Assembly: GCF_012371325.1 (NCBI RefSeq)
Contig: NZ_JAAZQX010000006.1
Coordinates: 1 to 64,000, forward strand
Direction of reading: 5' to 3'
Length of the DNA: 64,000 bases
From: Acinetobacter sp. A2
GTDB lineage: Bacteria; Pseudomonadota; Gammaproteobacteria; Pseudomonadales; Moraxellaceae
Each line of letters begins with the position of its first letter. The stretch's first letter is position 1. The notes beneath the pieces are model-generated. The model was not told the origin of the DNA. It saw nothing but the letters and a program-made list of their open reading frames with translations, and did not search any database. This document shows, piece by piece, positions 19,060 to 28,570 of this stretch. Both the position numbers and the translations under genes were made by a program.

Positions 19060-19770
19060 ATGAGTACGCTCCGATCTTCCGCTATTCCTGTTTCTGATCC
19101 GTCTGCGGGGTTACGCATTACGGAGATTTTTTACTCATTACAGGGTGAAGCCAATACGTCTGGTTTACCGACTGTCTTTATTCGTCTTACGGGTTGCCCT
19201 TTGCGCTGCCATTATTGCGATACCACATATTCTTTTGAAGGTGGTGAACGCAAGTCTTTAGACGACATTATTCAAACTACGCTCGATTTTAAAACCCCCT
19301 ATGTATGTGTCACAGGTGGAGAACCACTGGCTCAACCCAATGCACTGCCACTTATGCAGCGTCTGGCAGATTTAGGCTGTGAAGTGTCTTTAGAAACCAG
19401 CGGTGCTTTAGATGTCTCTAAAGTGGATCATCGTGTATCTAAAGTGCTGGATTTAAAAACCCCTGCATCGGGTGAAATGTCGCGGAATTTATTATCAAAT
19501 TTAGATTTTTTAACTCCGCATGATCAAATCAAGTTTGTGATTTGCAATCATGACGATTATCTTTGGGCAAAACAGCAGCTTGAACAATATCAACTGCATA
19601 AAAAAGTAGACACGGTGTGGTTCTCCCCCGCATTTGCCGTCGAAAAAGGTGCAGTAAGCCTGCCTCAGCTTGCACGTGATTTAGCGCAGTGGATTTTAGC
19701 CGACCATCTCCCGGTTCGTTTCCAGTTACAATTGCATAAATTGCTTTGGAACGATGAAACAGGTCGCTAA
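19060..19770 (+). CDS. queE: 7-carboxy-7-deazaguanine synthase
   Basis: Radical-SAM enzyme that makes 7-carboxy-7-deazaguanine in the pathway to queuosine-modified tRNA. The cluster ligands form a C-x3-C-x2-C motif in GCPLRCHYCDTT (Cys46, Cys50, Cys53 with this start). The N-terminal ITEIFYSLQGEANTSGLPTVFIRL segment and TGGEPLAQP are typical. The start is uncertain: GTG 19048, ATG 19051 and ATG 19060 are in frame and none has a strong ribosome-binding site. It is followed 74 bp later by queC, the next pathway gene. Confidence 0.93.
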   Translation: MSTLRSSAIPVSDPSAGLRITEIFYSLQGEANTSGLPTVFIRLTGCPLRCHYCDTTYSFEGGERKSLDDIIQTTLDFKTPYVCVTGGEPLAQPNALPLMQRLADLGCEVSLETSGALDVSKVDHRVSKVLDLKTPASGEMSRNLLSNLDFLTPHDQIKFVICNHDDYLWAKQQLEQYQLHKKVDTVWFSPAFAVEKGAVSLPQLARDLAQWILADHLPVRFQLQLHKLLWNDETGR

Positions 19771-19844
19771 TGCTGACTGCCGAAATTGCTCAGTATTTTG
19801 CTCAGGCCTTAAATCTTAATTTTTAAAGTTTTGGAGATTCAACT

Positions 19845-20516
19845 ATGCGCCCTCGTGCCATTGTATTGTTATCTGGTGGATTAGACTCAACCACGTGTTT
19901 GGCATGGGCACAAGCGCGTTATGAATGTATTGCGCTTAGTTTTATGTATGGTCAGCGTTCTACCACAGAATTGGATGCTGCACGCACCTTGACCCAAAAA
20001 GCAGGCGTTGAGCACCGTGTGATTAATATTGATTTGGGTAATTTAGGTGGTTCTGCGTTAACCGATCACAGCATTGAAGTACCTGACCATGAGCAAGAAG
20101 GTATTCCTGTTACCTATGTGCCTGCTCGTAATACCATCTTCCTGTCTTATGCCTTAGCTGCAGCAGAAGTATTTGATGCAGAAGCGATTGTGATCGGTAT
20201 CAATGCGGTAGATTATTCAGGTTATCCTGACTGCCGCCCTGAATTTATTGATGCTTTTGCCAATATGGCACGTCTGGCCACCAAAGTGGGTGTAGAAGGC
20301 AAACCGCTAAAATTTGAAACACCATTGTTACATTTATCCAAAGCAAATATTATTCGCTTAGGTATTGAACATGGCGTAGACTATAGTCAAACGGTTTCTT
20401 GCTACCAAGCAGATGACCAAGGACGTGCTTGTGGTAAATGTGACAGCTGTCGCTTACGCAAACAAGGTTTTGCCGATGCAGGTGTTGCAGACCCAACACG
20501 TTATATACCGTCATAA
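19845..20516 (+). CDS. queC: 7-cyano-7-deazaguanine synthase
   Basis: Converts 7-carboxy-7-deazaguanine to preQ0 using ATP and ammonia. The PP-loop motif [11 protein letters not shown] is at residues 8-18. The zinc-binding cysteines near the C-terminus are Cys186, Cys196, Cys199 and Cys202 (CGKCDSC). The 223 residues match. GGAG lies upstream of the ATG. It forms a queE-queC pair and is followed after 13 bp by a small exported protein gene. Confidence 0.96.
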   Translation: MRPRAIVLLSGGLDSTTCLAWAQARYECIALSFMYGQRSTTELDAARTLTQKAGVEHRVINIDLGNLGGSALTDHSIEVPDHEQEGIPVTYVPARNTIFLSYALAAAEVFDAEAIVIGINAVDYSGYPDCRPEFIDAFANMARLATKVGVEGKPLKFETPLLHLSKANIIRLGIEHGVDYSQTVSCYQADDQGRACGKCDSCRLRKQGFADAGVADPTRYIPS

Positions 20517-20529
20517 TAAGGTAAAGTGT

Positions 20530-20934
20530 ATGAAAAATTTAAAATCAAACATTATGGTTTCTGCGATTGTGTCTGTAGCTGCATTATTCGCAACAACAAC
20601 ACACGCAAATAATGATAAGTTGCAACAGGCATACAAAAGCACCAATGTAAAAGCAGCTTTAATTAATGTTTGTAAAGAAGAAACTGCTAAAGGCAAAAAA
20701 CTAACTACTGCTGAAGTGAACAAGTATTGTACTTGTGCAGTAGAAGCAGATGGTAAATTGACCAACGCTCAGAAATGGGAAATTCAAAGTGCCATTAACC
20801 AGAAAAAGAGCCCTGGTACTTTAGCTTTTGTACAAAAGCAAAATAAAGATTTACAAGCTTGTTTTGGCCCACAGTTAACAGGTAAATTAAAAACCTTAAC
20901 TGAAGAAGCAATGAAAGCTGCTGAGAAAAAATAA
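20530..20934 (+). CDS. Small exported protein with four cysteines, function unknown
   Basis: The start at 20530 gives a 134-residue protein with a convincing signal peptide (MKNLKSNIMVSAIVSVAALF, ending THA), whereas longer in-frame readings overlap queC and lose it. The mature part has four cysteines (VCKEET, YCTCAV, ACFG), which could form two disulfides in the periplasm, and is rich in Lys and Gln. I recognise no named family. It follows queC by 13 bp with TAAGG just upstream and ends in its own terminator, so it may be partly co-transcribed with queC, though a queuosine role is not implied. Confidence 0.78.
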   Translation: MKNLKSNIMVSAIVSVAALFATTTHANNDKLQQAYKSTNVKAALINVCKEETAKGKKLTTAEVNKYCTCAVEADGKLTNAQKWEIQSAINQKKSPGTLAFVQKQNKDLQACFGPQLTGKLKTLTEEAMKAAEKK

Positions 20935-20951
20935 GTTTTCTTAACAATTTC

Positions 20952-20980
20952 AACTAGCCACTTTATGTGGCTAGTTTTTT
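20952..20980 (+). terminator. Terminator after the small exported protein gene
   Basis: A perfect 10-bp stem AACTAGCCAC / GTGGCTAGTT (20952-20961 and 20967-20976) with a 5-nt loop, followed by TTTT. Confidence 0.9.
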
Positions 20981-21004
20981 ATGTGTATGGTCTTGGAGAA
21001 AAAT

Positions 21005-21466
21005 ATGAGCACGGCTGCAATTCAATTACCAAATCAGGCTTTTCCTGCAACTACAGGTGAAGTGAACTTAACCGAACTTGGTACAGATTGGTTGGTGGTT
21101 TATTTTTACCCAAAAGATTCCACGCCTGGCTGCACGACACAAGCAGTGGATTTTACTGCACTCAAAGCTCAGTTTGATGCACTGAATACCACCATTATTG
21201 GAATTTCACGCGATTCGGTCAAAGCCCACCAGAACTTTACCGAAAAGCAATCTTTAGGTATTAATTTAATTAGTGACAAAGAAGAAGTGCTGTGCCAATT
21301 GTTTGATGTAATTAAAGAAAAAAATATGTATGGTAAAAAAGTGATGGGCATTGAACGCTCGACTTTTATTTTCCATCAAGGTCAACTGGTAAAAGAATAT
21401 CGTAAAGTCAAAGCTGCTGGGCATGCAGAACAAGTCTTGGCTGACTTAACCGCTTTACAGGCTTAA
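21005..21466 (+). CDS. bcp: Thioredoxin-dependent peroxiredoxin (Bcp/PrxQ)
   Basis: Reduces hydrogen peroxide and organic peroxides. The start at 21005 has GGAGA nine bases upstream and gives 153 residues, the usual Bcp size. The peroxidatic cysteine is in KDSTPGCTTQAVDF (about residue 41). The classic PrxQ resolving cysteine five residues later is absent (Asp-Phe-Thr follows); a second Cys occurs in the EEVLCQLFDV segment, so the resolving mechanism may be atypical or 1-Cys-like. ERSTFIFHQGQ near the end contains the conserved Arg. Confidence 0.92.
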   Translation: MSTAAIQLPNQAFPATTGEVNLTELGTDWLVVYFYPKDSTPGCTTQAVDFTALKAQFDALNTTIIGISRDSVKAHQNFTEKQSLGINLISDKEEVLCQLFDVIKEKNMYGKKVMGIERSTFIFHQGQLVKEYRKVKAAGHAEQVLADLTALQA

Positions 21467-21486
21467 TTTTCTGCTTTGAAAAATTG

Positions 21487-21515
21487 TGGATGATTGACGC
21501 ATTGTCAATCATCCA
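21487..21515. terminator. Hairpin between convergent bcp and nadM
   Basis: A perfect 12-bp stem TGGATGATTGAC / GTCAATCATCCA (21487-21498 and 21504-21515) with the loop GCATT. T-tracts are weak on both sides (minus strand CAATTTTTC is better), but position between convergent stops supports bidirectional termination. Confidence 0.7.
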
Positions 21516-21530
21516 TTGCTCTCTAAAAAT

Positions 21531-22106
21531 TCATTTTTCCAGCAAATTGCTGCTGTCCTGTTGTTGATATTTTTCTTGTAACTGTTGATAAATAGCTGTG
21601 TTTTGAAATGCCTTTAAGAAATCAATTGTGCCTTGCGGGAAAAAATTAGGCTGGATTTCCCCACGATAATACGCTTCACGTGCAGGTGTAGCAGACATCG
21701 CACCTTGCAAACTGTCTAGCTCGACCATTTCCCATTCAGGGAAAAATTTTAAATAATAAGACGAATCATCTTTAAAATGCCCGATCAATCCTATTCGATC
21801 TTGCGGTTGAATCAGTTCATTTACTAAAAATTTCACCAGTTTTTGCCATTTTTCATCATTATACACATCTACCACGTGCACAAATTTGATCCGCTCTTGT
21901 ATATCTGGCGTAAAGTTAGACAAAATCATTTGTTCACGTTCTTTGGCTAAAAACGGATTTTTCAAATTACGCTCAGCTTGAGCCGAACCCAAGGCCAAAA
22001 TCACATAATGACTGCGCTGCAAAGCAATTTGAATAGTTTGCAAGTGTGCCAAATGAAATGGCTGAAAACGGCCAATGAAAACCAAATAATCAAAGGTATA
22101 TTGCAT
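21531..22106 (-). CDS. nadM: Nicotinamide-nucleotide adenylyltransferase (NadM type)
   Basis: A 191-residue nucleotidyltransferase. The N-terminal GRFQPFHLAH is the (H/T)xGH-like nucleotide-binding motif in the NadM-type form, and MSATPAREAYYRG near residue 150 is the ISxTxxR-type signature. NadM proteins adenylate NMN to NAD; Acinetobacter is known to use an NMN-based salvage route. There is no Nudix domain fused here, unlike some bifunctional relatives. No nadV or pnc gene is adjacent. Monocistronic on the minus strand. Confidence 0.85.
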   Translation of the reverse strand: MQYTFDYLVFIGRFQPFHLAHLQTIQIALQRSHYVILALGSAQAERNLKNPFLAKEREQMILSNFTPDIQERIKFVHVVDVYNDEKWQKLVKFLVNELIQPQDRIGLIGHFKDDSSYYLKFFPEWEMVELDSLQGAMSATPAREAYYRGEIQPNFFPQGTIDFLKAFQNTAIYQQLQEKYQQQDSSNLLEK

Positions 22107-22206
22107 AATAAATCTAACTTTTTATGAACTCATGAGTTGTGCCAGCGCTGCGAATTTGCGACATAATGAGCCATAAATTCAACCCAATTAAAGCAAGGAT
22201 AGTACG

Positions 22207-23007
22207 ATGACACTGAGCTGTATTCAACAACCCCACCCACATTTGAATGCGAATTTAGAGCATGGTGTACTGACTTTAGCCATCAATCGCCCAGAAGCAA
22301 AAAACGCGCTGTATGGTGAATTATATTTATGGATTGCACAAGCCTTAGATGAGGCAGATCAAGCCAATGAAGTGCGTTGTGTCATTTTACGTGGTGCAGA
22401 TGCCGACTTTAGTGCAGGCAATGACATGCAAGACTTTATGAAGTCTGCTGCACTTAAAGGGCAATTGCCTGCTGCGGAAGGCCCTCCATTCATCTTGCTA
22501 AAATCTGCAGCTAAGTTTTCAAAACCTCTAATTGCTGCAGTTCGTGGGGTAGCAATTGGCATTGGTGTCACAATTCTGTTACATGCAGATTTAGTTTATA
22601 GCGATGACACTGCGCTATTCCAGATTCCATTTGTGAGTTTAGGTTTATCGCCAGAAGGGGCTTCGAGCAAGCTTTTAGTGGAGCAAGCAGGCTATCATAA
22701 AGCTGCTGAACTTTTACTGACTGCACAAAAATTTAATAGTGAAACTGCCTTGGCTGCAAACTTAGTCAATAGTATTGAAAGTGATGTCTATGCAACTGCA
22801 CAGCAAAAAGCAGCGCAATTGGCCGCTTTACCATTGGCTTCACTCAAACAGTCTAAAGCGTTAATGAAACACAATGTAGATGAAATTGTGGCGTGGATTG
22901 ACCATGAAGCCGAAATTTTCATGCAACGTGTCGGCTCACCTGAAATGATGGAAGCTGTGCAAGCCTTTATGCAAAAGCGTAAACCTGACTTTAGCCAGTT
23001 TAATTAA
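22207..23007 (+). CDS. Enoyl-CoA hydratase/isomerase family protein
   Basis: A 266-residue crotonase-fold protein. The oxyanion-hole segments are visible as FSAGNDMQDF (residues about 75-84) and AAVRGVAIGIGVTILLHADL (about 112-131), and FQIPFVSLGLSPEGASSKLL covers the catalytic-loop region. Likely acts on enoyl-CoA or isomerises double bonds; exact reaction unknown. It carries a Pro-Glu-Gly (SPEG) at the position where hydratases have a catalytic Glu. AAGGA lies upstream of the ATG. It stands alone, not in a beta-oxidation operon. Confidence 0.87.
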   Translation: MTLSCIQQPHPHLNANLEHGVLTLAINRPEAKNALYGELYLWIAQALDEADQANEVRCVILRGADADFSAGNDMQDFMKSAALKGQLPAAEGPPFILLKSAAKFSKPLIAAVRGVAIGIGVTILLHADLVYSDDTALFQIPFVSLGLSPEGASSKLLVEQAGYHKAAELLLTAQKFNSETALAANLVNSIESDVYATAQQKAAQLAALPLASLKQSKALMKHNVDEIVAWIDHEAEIFMQRVGSPEMMEAVQAFMQKRKPDFSQFN

Positions 23008-23063
23008 GCTGCTGTTTCACTAAAAATGAATTCAACACATCACCTGAATTAAGAAGAACTACT

Positions 23064-23100
23064 AACCACATTCGGCTTAAGCGAATGTGGTTTTTTCTTT
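23064..23100 (+). terminator. Terminator after the enoyl-CoA hydratase gene
   Basis: A perfect 11-bp stem AACCACATTCG / CGAATGTGGTT (23064-23074 and 23082-23092) with a 7-nt loop, followed by TTTTCTTT. Confidence 0.9.
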
Positions 23101-23157
23101 ATTCGCCCCCATATTTTGCTAAGTGCTGTCTATCATTAAAATTGAGGATTATCTGAA

Positions 23158-23934
23158 ATGTCTACTAAGCTTACTCAAGACACCAAACCAGAGAAAAAAG
23201 AACGTTATTTTGAAGCTGCCCCACAAGATATTGATGTCGAAAACTTTAAAAAAGTCATTCAAAGCCGTCGTTCAGTACGTAAATTTACCGACAAAGCCAT
23301 ACCTGCTGAGGTTTTAGATGATTGCTTAGACATGGCCTTACTTGCACCAAACTCATCTAACTTGCAGCCGTGGACATTTGTTGTGGTGCAAAACCCTGCT
23401 AAGAAAAAGCAACTGGTCAAAGCCTGTTTAGGACAGCTTGCGGCACGCACTGCCGCAGAGCTCATTGTGTGTATTGCACGCACAGACCGGGTGGATGAAA
23501 TGGCCAAAAAGAACATCAGTGAATTTCCTTTTCCTGAAGCCCCTGCTGCAGTGAAAAAGTATTACAAATTTATTCCTTATAACTACATGACTGGTTACCT
23601 AAACACAGTAGGTAACTTTAAGAAAGTTGCATTTAAAATTGCTCGTAGTTTAGATAAACAATTACCTGTCACTGCCTTCACCCCTGCCGATGCAAAACTT
23701 TGGGCCAGTAAAACCACCGCACTCGCTTGTGAAAATATGGTATTAGCACTTCGTGCACATGGCTTTGACAGTTGTATGATGGAAGGTTTTGATGAACCAA
23801 TGGTACGCAAATTATTAAAGCTGAATGATCAACAGCACCCAGTTATGGTTATTGCTGCAGGTGAACGTGCCGAAGATGGTGTATTTTTCCCGCAATATCG
23901 TTTTGACCGTGGGTTATTTATTCAAAAGGTTTAA
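23158..23934 (+). CDS. Nitroreductase-family flavoprotein
   Basis: A 258-residue FMN-dependent oxidoreductase. The FMN-phosphate site SRRSVRKFTDKAIP is at about residues 37-50 and LLAPNSSNLQPWTFVVV at about 64-80; the C-terminal MVIAAGERAEDGVFFPQYR is also family-like. Native substrate unknown. GAGG lies upstream of the ATG at 23158. Its stop codon overlaps the stop of the convergent downstream gene within a shared TTAA. Confidence 0.88.
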   Translation: MSTKLTQDTKPEKKERYFEAAPQDIDVENFKKVIQSRRSVRKFTDKAIPAEVLDDCLDMALLAPNSSNLQPWTFVVVQNPAKKKQLVKACLGQLAARTAAELIVCIARTDRVDEMAKKNISEFPFPEAPAAVKKYYKFIPYNYMTGYLNTVGNFKKVAFKIARSLDKQLPVTAFTPADAKLWASKTTALACENMVLALRAHGFDSCMMEGFDEPMVRKLLKLNDQQHPVMVIAAGERAEDGVFFPQYRFDRGLFIQKV

Positions 23935-24248
23935 TCCTTTATTTCAATTATTTGTAAAAACTCAAAGGCAGGTTCTTCATAAGGATGACTTGCCTTGAGT
24001 GCCTTTGCCACTGCCTTGGCGTATTGCTCAGGCACAATGGTTTCCACTCTCCACTCGGCTACCTGTTCTAAAGTATCCAACTCACCAATAAATGGTTGTG
24101 CGCCCTGTACTGGTTTAAATTGACCTGTGCCTAAAACCTGCCATGCACAATGCTCATAATTGCCAATACCGCCCGCACCCGCTGTAAAAATAGCGTTCTT
24201 GGTTGCCTCAAGATGTGATTCGGGTACGTAGTAGATGAGTTTTAGCAT
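23931..24248 (-). CDS. YqfO/NIF3-domain-like protein
   Basis: The start at 24248 (MLKLIYYVPESHL) has AGGAAA upstream; a longer reading to 24266 lacks this. The 105-residue product matches the stand-alone form of the CutA1-like domain found inserted in NIF3/YqfO proteins: IYYVPESHLEATKNAIFTAG, GIGNYEHCAWQVLGTGQF and a C-terminal SHPYEEPAFEF. Function unknown; metal binding or a regulatory-subunit-like trimer is plausible. It is convergent with the nitroreductase, the two stop codons overlapping by complementarity. Confidence 0.85.
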   Translation of the reverse strand: MLKLIYYVPESHLEATKNAIFTAGAGGIGNYEHCAWQVLGTGQFKPVQGAQPFIGELDTLEQVAEWRVETIVPEQYAKAVAKALKASHPYEEPAFEFLQIIEIKD

Positions 24249-24363
24249 ATATTTCCTTATCAACATATGAATAAAATCGTTCGTTAAAATCTATTTAAAA
24301 TAGTCTAAACAGAATTTATGCAATCAGCCTTGTTCTATACAAAACACTTAATCATTTAAATCA

Positions 24364-24396
24364 GATAAAACAAATAAGCCACCTGAAGGTGGCTTA
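24364..24396 (-). terminator. Terminator after purL
   Basis: A perfect 9-bp stem TAAGCCACC / GGTGGCTTA (24375-24383 and 24388-24396) with a tetraloop; reading the minus strand it is followed by TTTGTTTTATC. Confidence 0.88.
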
Positions 24397-24425
24397 ATCT
24401 GCATCATTATCAAATTAGCTCAAGC

Positions 24426-27400
24426 TTAACCAATAAACTTACGTGCATTGCGGAACATACGTAACCACGCACCATCTTCAGTCCATTCTTCAGGTTTCCA
24501 AGAATGTTGAAGTGCACGGAAATTACGTTCAGGGTGCGGCATCATAATCGTTGCACGACCATCGGTTGAAGTCACCCCAGAAATAGCATCTGGTGAACCA
24601 TTCGGGTTCATTGGATAATGCTGCGTTGCATTTCCATGACTGTCCACATAACGTAAAATTACTTGGTTGCCTGCATTCAATGCAGCCAAATTCGCTTCTG
24701 GTGCAACGACACGACCTTCACCATGCGCCACTGCGATTGGTAAAATTGAACCTTGCATATCTTGTAACAAGACAGAATTCGATTTTTCCACACGTACGTT
24801 AACGCTACGTGCCTCAAATACTTCTGAAGTATTACGATGGAAACGTGGCCACGCTTCTGCACCCGGAATTAATGGCGCTAATTGTGACAACATTTGACAT
24901 CCGTTACAGATACCCAATGAGAAAGTTTCTTGACGGTTAAAAAATTTCTCAAACTGATCACGCAGTTTCGGGTTAAACAACACAGATTTTGCCCAACCAC
25001 CGCCAGCACCCAATACGTCACCGTAAGAGAAGCCACCACACGCCACTAAACCTTCAAAGTCGTCTAAATCGACACGACCTGCAAGTAAATCACTCATGTG
25101 TACGTCAACAGTGTTAAAGCCAACTTTGTCAAACGCTGCCGCCATTTCTACATGACCATTCACACCCTGCTCACGTAAAATCACCATATTAGGACGACGT
25201 GTGTTGATATACGGTGCTTCTACAGGCTCATTTAAATCAAAGCTTGGTTGTGCAATTAAACCCTTGTGTGCTTTATCGGTAATTAATGCAAACTCTTGAT
25301 CAGCAGTTTCTGAGTTATCACGTAAACGTTGGATTTGGTGGGATACTTCAGTCCATGCCACTTGCAAGTCTGCACGTTCAAGTACCAAACCATTTACAGT
25401 AAGTTGGTCTGTGTTATTGACGGTACCCACGACTGTAATTGCATCTTTCAAAGTAGATGCAGCAACTTCAGCAGCTAAGTCAGCCCAATCTGCTTTAGAG
25501 ATTTGTAGTACTGCACCAATTTCTTCAGCAAACAATGCTGCAACAGATTGATCTTCAAGTGCCACACCTAAACGTGAAGCAAACATCATTTCTGCAACAG
25601 TCGCCAATAAACCACCATCACCAATGTCGTGATAGGCTTGGATCAGACCACGTGCATTCCAATCTTGCACCAACGCAAAGAAAGCTTTGAACTCATCAAA
25701 ATTGTCTACATCTGGTGTGATTGAACCAATGGCTTTATACACCTGTGCCAAAATTGAACCGCCTAAACGGAACTGACCTTTAGACAAGTCAATGCGTACT
25801 AACACTGAATCGGTATTTTTTAATTCAGGAGTTAATGTTTTGCGTACATCGGTTACAGGTGCAAAGGCTGTGATGACACCTGACATTGGTGAAGTTACAG
25901 ATTTTTCTTCGCCTTCGTCATTCCAAGTGGTACGCATAGACAATGAGTCTTTACCTACTGGAATTGCAATACCGAGTGCAGGACACATTTCCATACCAAT
26001 GGCTTTAACACCTTCAAACAAGGCTTGGTCTTCACCTTTTTGCCCTGCTGCCGCCATCCAGTTTGCAGATAATTTAATATCGCTAATCTGATCAATTTTG
26101 GCCGACATGATGTTAGAAATTGATTCTGCCACTGCCAAACGTGCAGATGCTGCTGGGTTTAACAATGCTACAGGCGGACGTTCACCCATTGCCATTGCTT
26201 CACCTGTGAAGCCTTGCAAGCTAGTTGTGGTCACCGCTGCATCCGCAACAGGGACTTGCCATGGGCCAACCATCTGATCACGTGCAACCATACCGGTAAT
26301 TGAACGGTCACCAATGGTGATTAGGAATGATTTAGAAGCAACTGTTGGATTTTTCAAGACGCGGTAAATCGCATCTTTCAGATCGGTGACTTGTGCCGCA
26401 GCAAAGTCATCCCCTTTACGCTCAATGCTTTCATACGAACGGCTCATGCGAGGTGTACCACCTAACATAACCTGCATTGGCATATCTACAGCTTTGTTTT
26501 CAAATAGCGGGTCTTCAACCGTTAAATGACGCGCTTCAGTCGCTTCACCCAATACTGCAAACGGGCAACGCTCACGCGCACAGATCGACTCAAATAATTC
26601 TAAAGAACTTGGACGGATAGCCAATACGTAACGTTCTTGCGCTTCGTTTGACCAAATTTCCATAGGCGACATGCCAGGTTCTAAAGATGGAATCTTACGC
26701 AAATCAAGTACTGCGCCCAATTCGTGATCATTCACCAATTCAGGCATTGCGTTAGAAATACCACCTGCACCAACGTCATGCACCGATACGATTGGGTTGG
26801 CATCTTCCAAACGCCAGCAAGTATCAATCACTTCTTGGCAACGGCGTTCCATTTCTGGGTTTTCACGTTGTACTGAAGCGAAGTCAAGGTTTTCACCCAT
26901 TGTACCGCTATCTACAGAAGATGCAGCACCACCGCCCAAACCAATTAACATGGCTGGACCGCCTAAAACGATGAGCAAGTCACCTGGCTGAATTGGATCT
27001 TTTTCAACATGATCTGGACGAATGTTACCGTAACCACCTGCAATCATGATTGGTTTATGGAAGCCTTTGACTTCACCATTCACGTTTTGCTCAAAAGTAC
27101 GGAAGTAACCATTTAACGCAGGACGACCAAATTCGTTGTTGAATGCTGCACCACCCAACGGGCCTTCAATCATAATTTGTAATGGCGATGCCATACGTGA
27201 AGGTTTACCGTAATTTTCTTCCCAAGGCTGTTCAAAACCAGGAATGTTCAAGTTAGATACAGTAAAACCTGTCAAACCAGCTTTTGGTTTACCACCACGG
27301 CCTGTTGCACCTTCATCACGGATTTCACCGCCCGAACCTGTTGCAGCACCTGCAAATGGAGCAATTGCCGTTGGGTGGTTGTGAGTTTCCACTTTCATTA

Positions 27401-28262
27401 GAATGTGGGCAGCTTGGCTCTTGTACTTATAAACGTAGTGACCTGTCGCTGCGTCTTTTTTCGGATAAAAACGCTGAGTATCAAAACCCACAATGACCGA
27501 AGCGTTGTCTTTATAGGCAGATAAAACATCTGTAGGTGATTCTTTATAGGTGTTCTTAATCATTTGGAACAATGACAATGGCTGTACTTCGCCATCAATT
27601 GTCCATTCAGAACCAAAGATTTTGTGACGGCAATGCTCAGAGTTAGCTTGCGCAAACATCATCAATTCGATGTCATGCGGATTACGACCTAACTTGATAA
27701 ATGCATCAGTTAAATAATCAATTTCTTCATCAGACAATGCAAAACCAAATTCGCTGTTGGCTTTTACCAGCGCAGACTTACCTTCGCCCAAAATATCAAT
27801 GCTGTTGAGCGGTTTTGGCTCAGTTTCAGTAAATAACGCTGCCGCATCATCTATATGATTGAACACACTTTCAGTCATGCGGTCATGCAATACTTGTTTA
27901 ACTTCATTCGATACCGCTGAAATACCTTTCAGGGTGAACAAAACACCACGCTCTAAGCGGTGCACAGGTGTATTACAGTTAGCAAAAATATCTGTTGCTT
28001 TTGATGACCACGGTGAAATTGTACCCACACGTGGAGTGACTAAAATTTGAACTTCATCACTTGCAGCTTGGCGTAATTCAAAAGACGCACCATCGTTTAA
28101 AAGCTGTAAAGCAGATTGCTGTTGTTGCTCGTCGAGCGCTTGGTCAAATAAATAAACCCATTGGCTATCGAAAGATTGAACAGAACTCATTGACGCTAAA
28201 CGGTTTAAGAGTTGAGTTTTCTTAAAAGAAGAATGTGCAGGTGCACCGGCAACGATAAACAT
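24426..28262 (-). CDS. purL: Phosphoribosylformylglycinamidine synthase (large, single-chain PurL)
   Basis: Converts FGAR, ATP and glutamine to FGAM, the fourth step of purine synthesis. The 1278-residue product from the ATG at 28262 is the full-length single-chain form: an N-terminal domain, two AIR-synthetase-like halves ([20 protein letters not shown], then [18 protein letters not shown]) and a C-terminal class I glutamine amidotransferase with nucleophile Cys in [10 protein letters not shown] and catalytic HPE in [15 protein letters not shown] lies 11 bases upstream of this start. Monocistronic, divergent from dgt. Confidence 0.96.
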   Translation of the reverse strand: MFIVAGAPAHSSFKKTQLLNRLASMSSVQSFDSQWVYLFDQALDEQQQQSALQLLNDGASFELRQAASDEVQILVTPRVGTISPWSSKATDIFANCNTPVHRLERGVLFTLKGISAVSNEVKQVLHDRMTESVFNHIDDAAALFTETEPKPLNSIDILGEGKSALVKANSEFGFALSDEEIDYLTDAFIKLGRNPHDIELMMFAQANSEHCRHKIFGSEWTIDGEVQPLSLFQMIKNTYKESPTDVLSAYKDNASVIVGFDTQRFYPKKDAATGHYVYKYKSQAAHILMKVETHNHPTAIAPFAGAATGSGGEIRDEGATGRGGKPKAGLTGFTVSNLNIPGFEQPWEENYGKPSRMASPLQIMIEGPLGGAAFNNEFGRPALNGYFRTFEQNVNGEVKGFHKPIMIAGGYGNIRPDHVEKDPIQPGDLLIVLGGPAMLIGLGGGAASSVDSGTMGENLDFASVQRENPEMERRCQEVIDTCWRLEDANPIVSVHDVGAGGISNAMPELVNDHELGAVLDLRKIPSLEPGMSPMEIWSNEAQERYVLAIRPSSLELFESICARERCPFAVLGEATEARHLTVEDPLFENKAVDMPMQVMLGGTPRMSRSYESIERKGDDFAAAQVTDLKDAIYRVLKNPTVASKSFLITIGDRSITGMVARDQMVGPWQVPVADAAVTTTSLQGFTGEAMAMGERPPVALLNPAASARLAVAESISNIMSAKIDQISDIKLSANWMAAAGQKGEDQALFEGVKAIGMEMCPALGIAIPVGKDSLSMRTTWNDEGEEKSVTSPMSGVITAFAPVTDVRKTLTPELKNTDSVLVRIDLSKGQFRLGGSILAQVYKAIGSITPDVDNFDEFKAFFALVQDWNARGLIQAYHDIGDGGLLATVAEMMFASRLGVALEDQSVAALFAEEIGAVLQISKADWADLAAEVAASTLKDAITVVGTVNNTDQLTVNGLVLERADLQVAWTEVSHQIQRLRDNSETADQEFALITDKAHKGLIAQPSFDLNEPVEAPYINTRRPNMVILREQGVNGHVEMAAAFDKVGFNTVDVHMSDLLAGRVDLDDFEGLVACGGFSYGDVLGAGGGWAKSVLFNPKLRDQFEKFFNRQETFSLGICNGCQMLSQLAPLIPGAEAWPRFHRNTSEVFEARSVNVRVEKSNSVLLQDMQGSILPIAVAHGEGRVVAPEANLAALNAGNQVILRYVDSHGNATQHYPMNPNGSPDAISGVTSTDGRATIMMPHPERNFRALQHSWKPEEWTEDGAWLRMFRNARKFIG

Positions 28263-28570
28263 GCTGATTTTGGCTCCACGGGCTGATCTTTTGGACCATG
28301 CCACAATGTGACTTGAAGAGAGCGCATATTCTACTGTGAAATGCCCAAATCAGCTAGATGGCAAAACAGTTTTATTGCTGCGTTTCAGCAGCAAAACTTC
28401 TGAATATTGAGATAAAGCATAGATTTCCGATGGTTTTGCATCTTAGATGATTCTGCCATTTTAGAAACACGTTAAAGCTGTATTTTAAAAGACAACTCAT
28501 GTCGCACTCCCCTAGAGCTTTTGCATTTTTTTTGGCATGATGCAAACAAGCACATAGTGAATAATGATAA
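28263..28570. other. 308-bp divergent intergenic region (purL / dgt)
   Basis: An AT-rich spacer carrying promoters for both genes. A loose inverted pair TTGCAT / ATGCAA occurs around 28522-28548, but no regulator site is recognised. No small gene is evident. Confidence 0.3.

Noticed and set aside
23123..23317. 64-codon frame overlapping the nitroreductase start
   Set aside because: It is out of frame with the recognisable nitroreductase and has no family match.
28263..28304. N-terminal extension of PurL
   Set aside because: The first 14 codons do not resemble PurL; the ATG at 28262 begins the expected [13 protein letters not shown].
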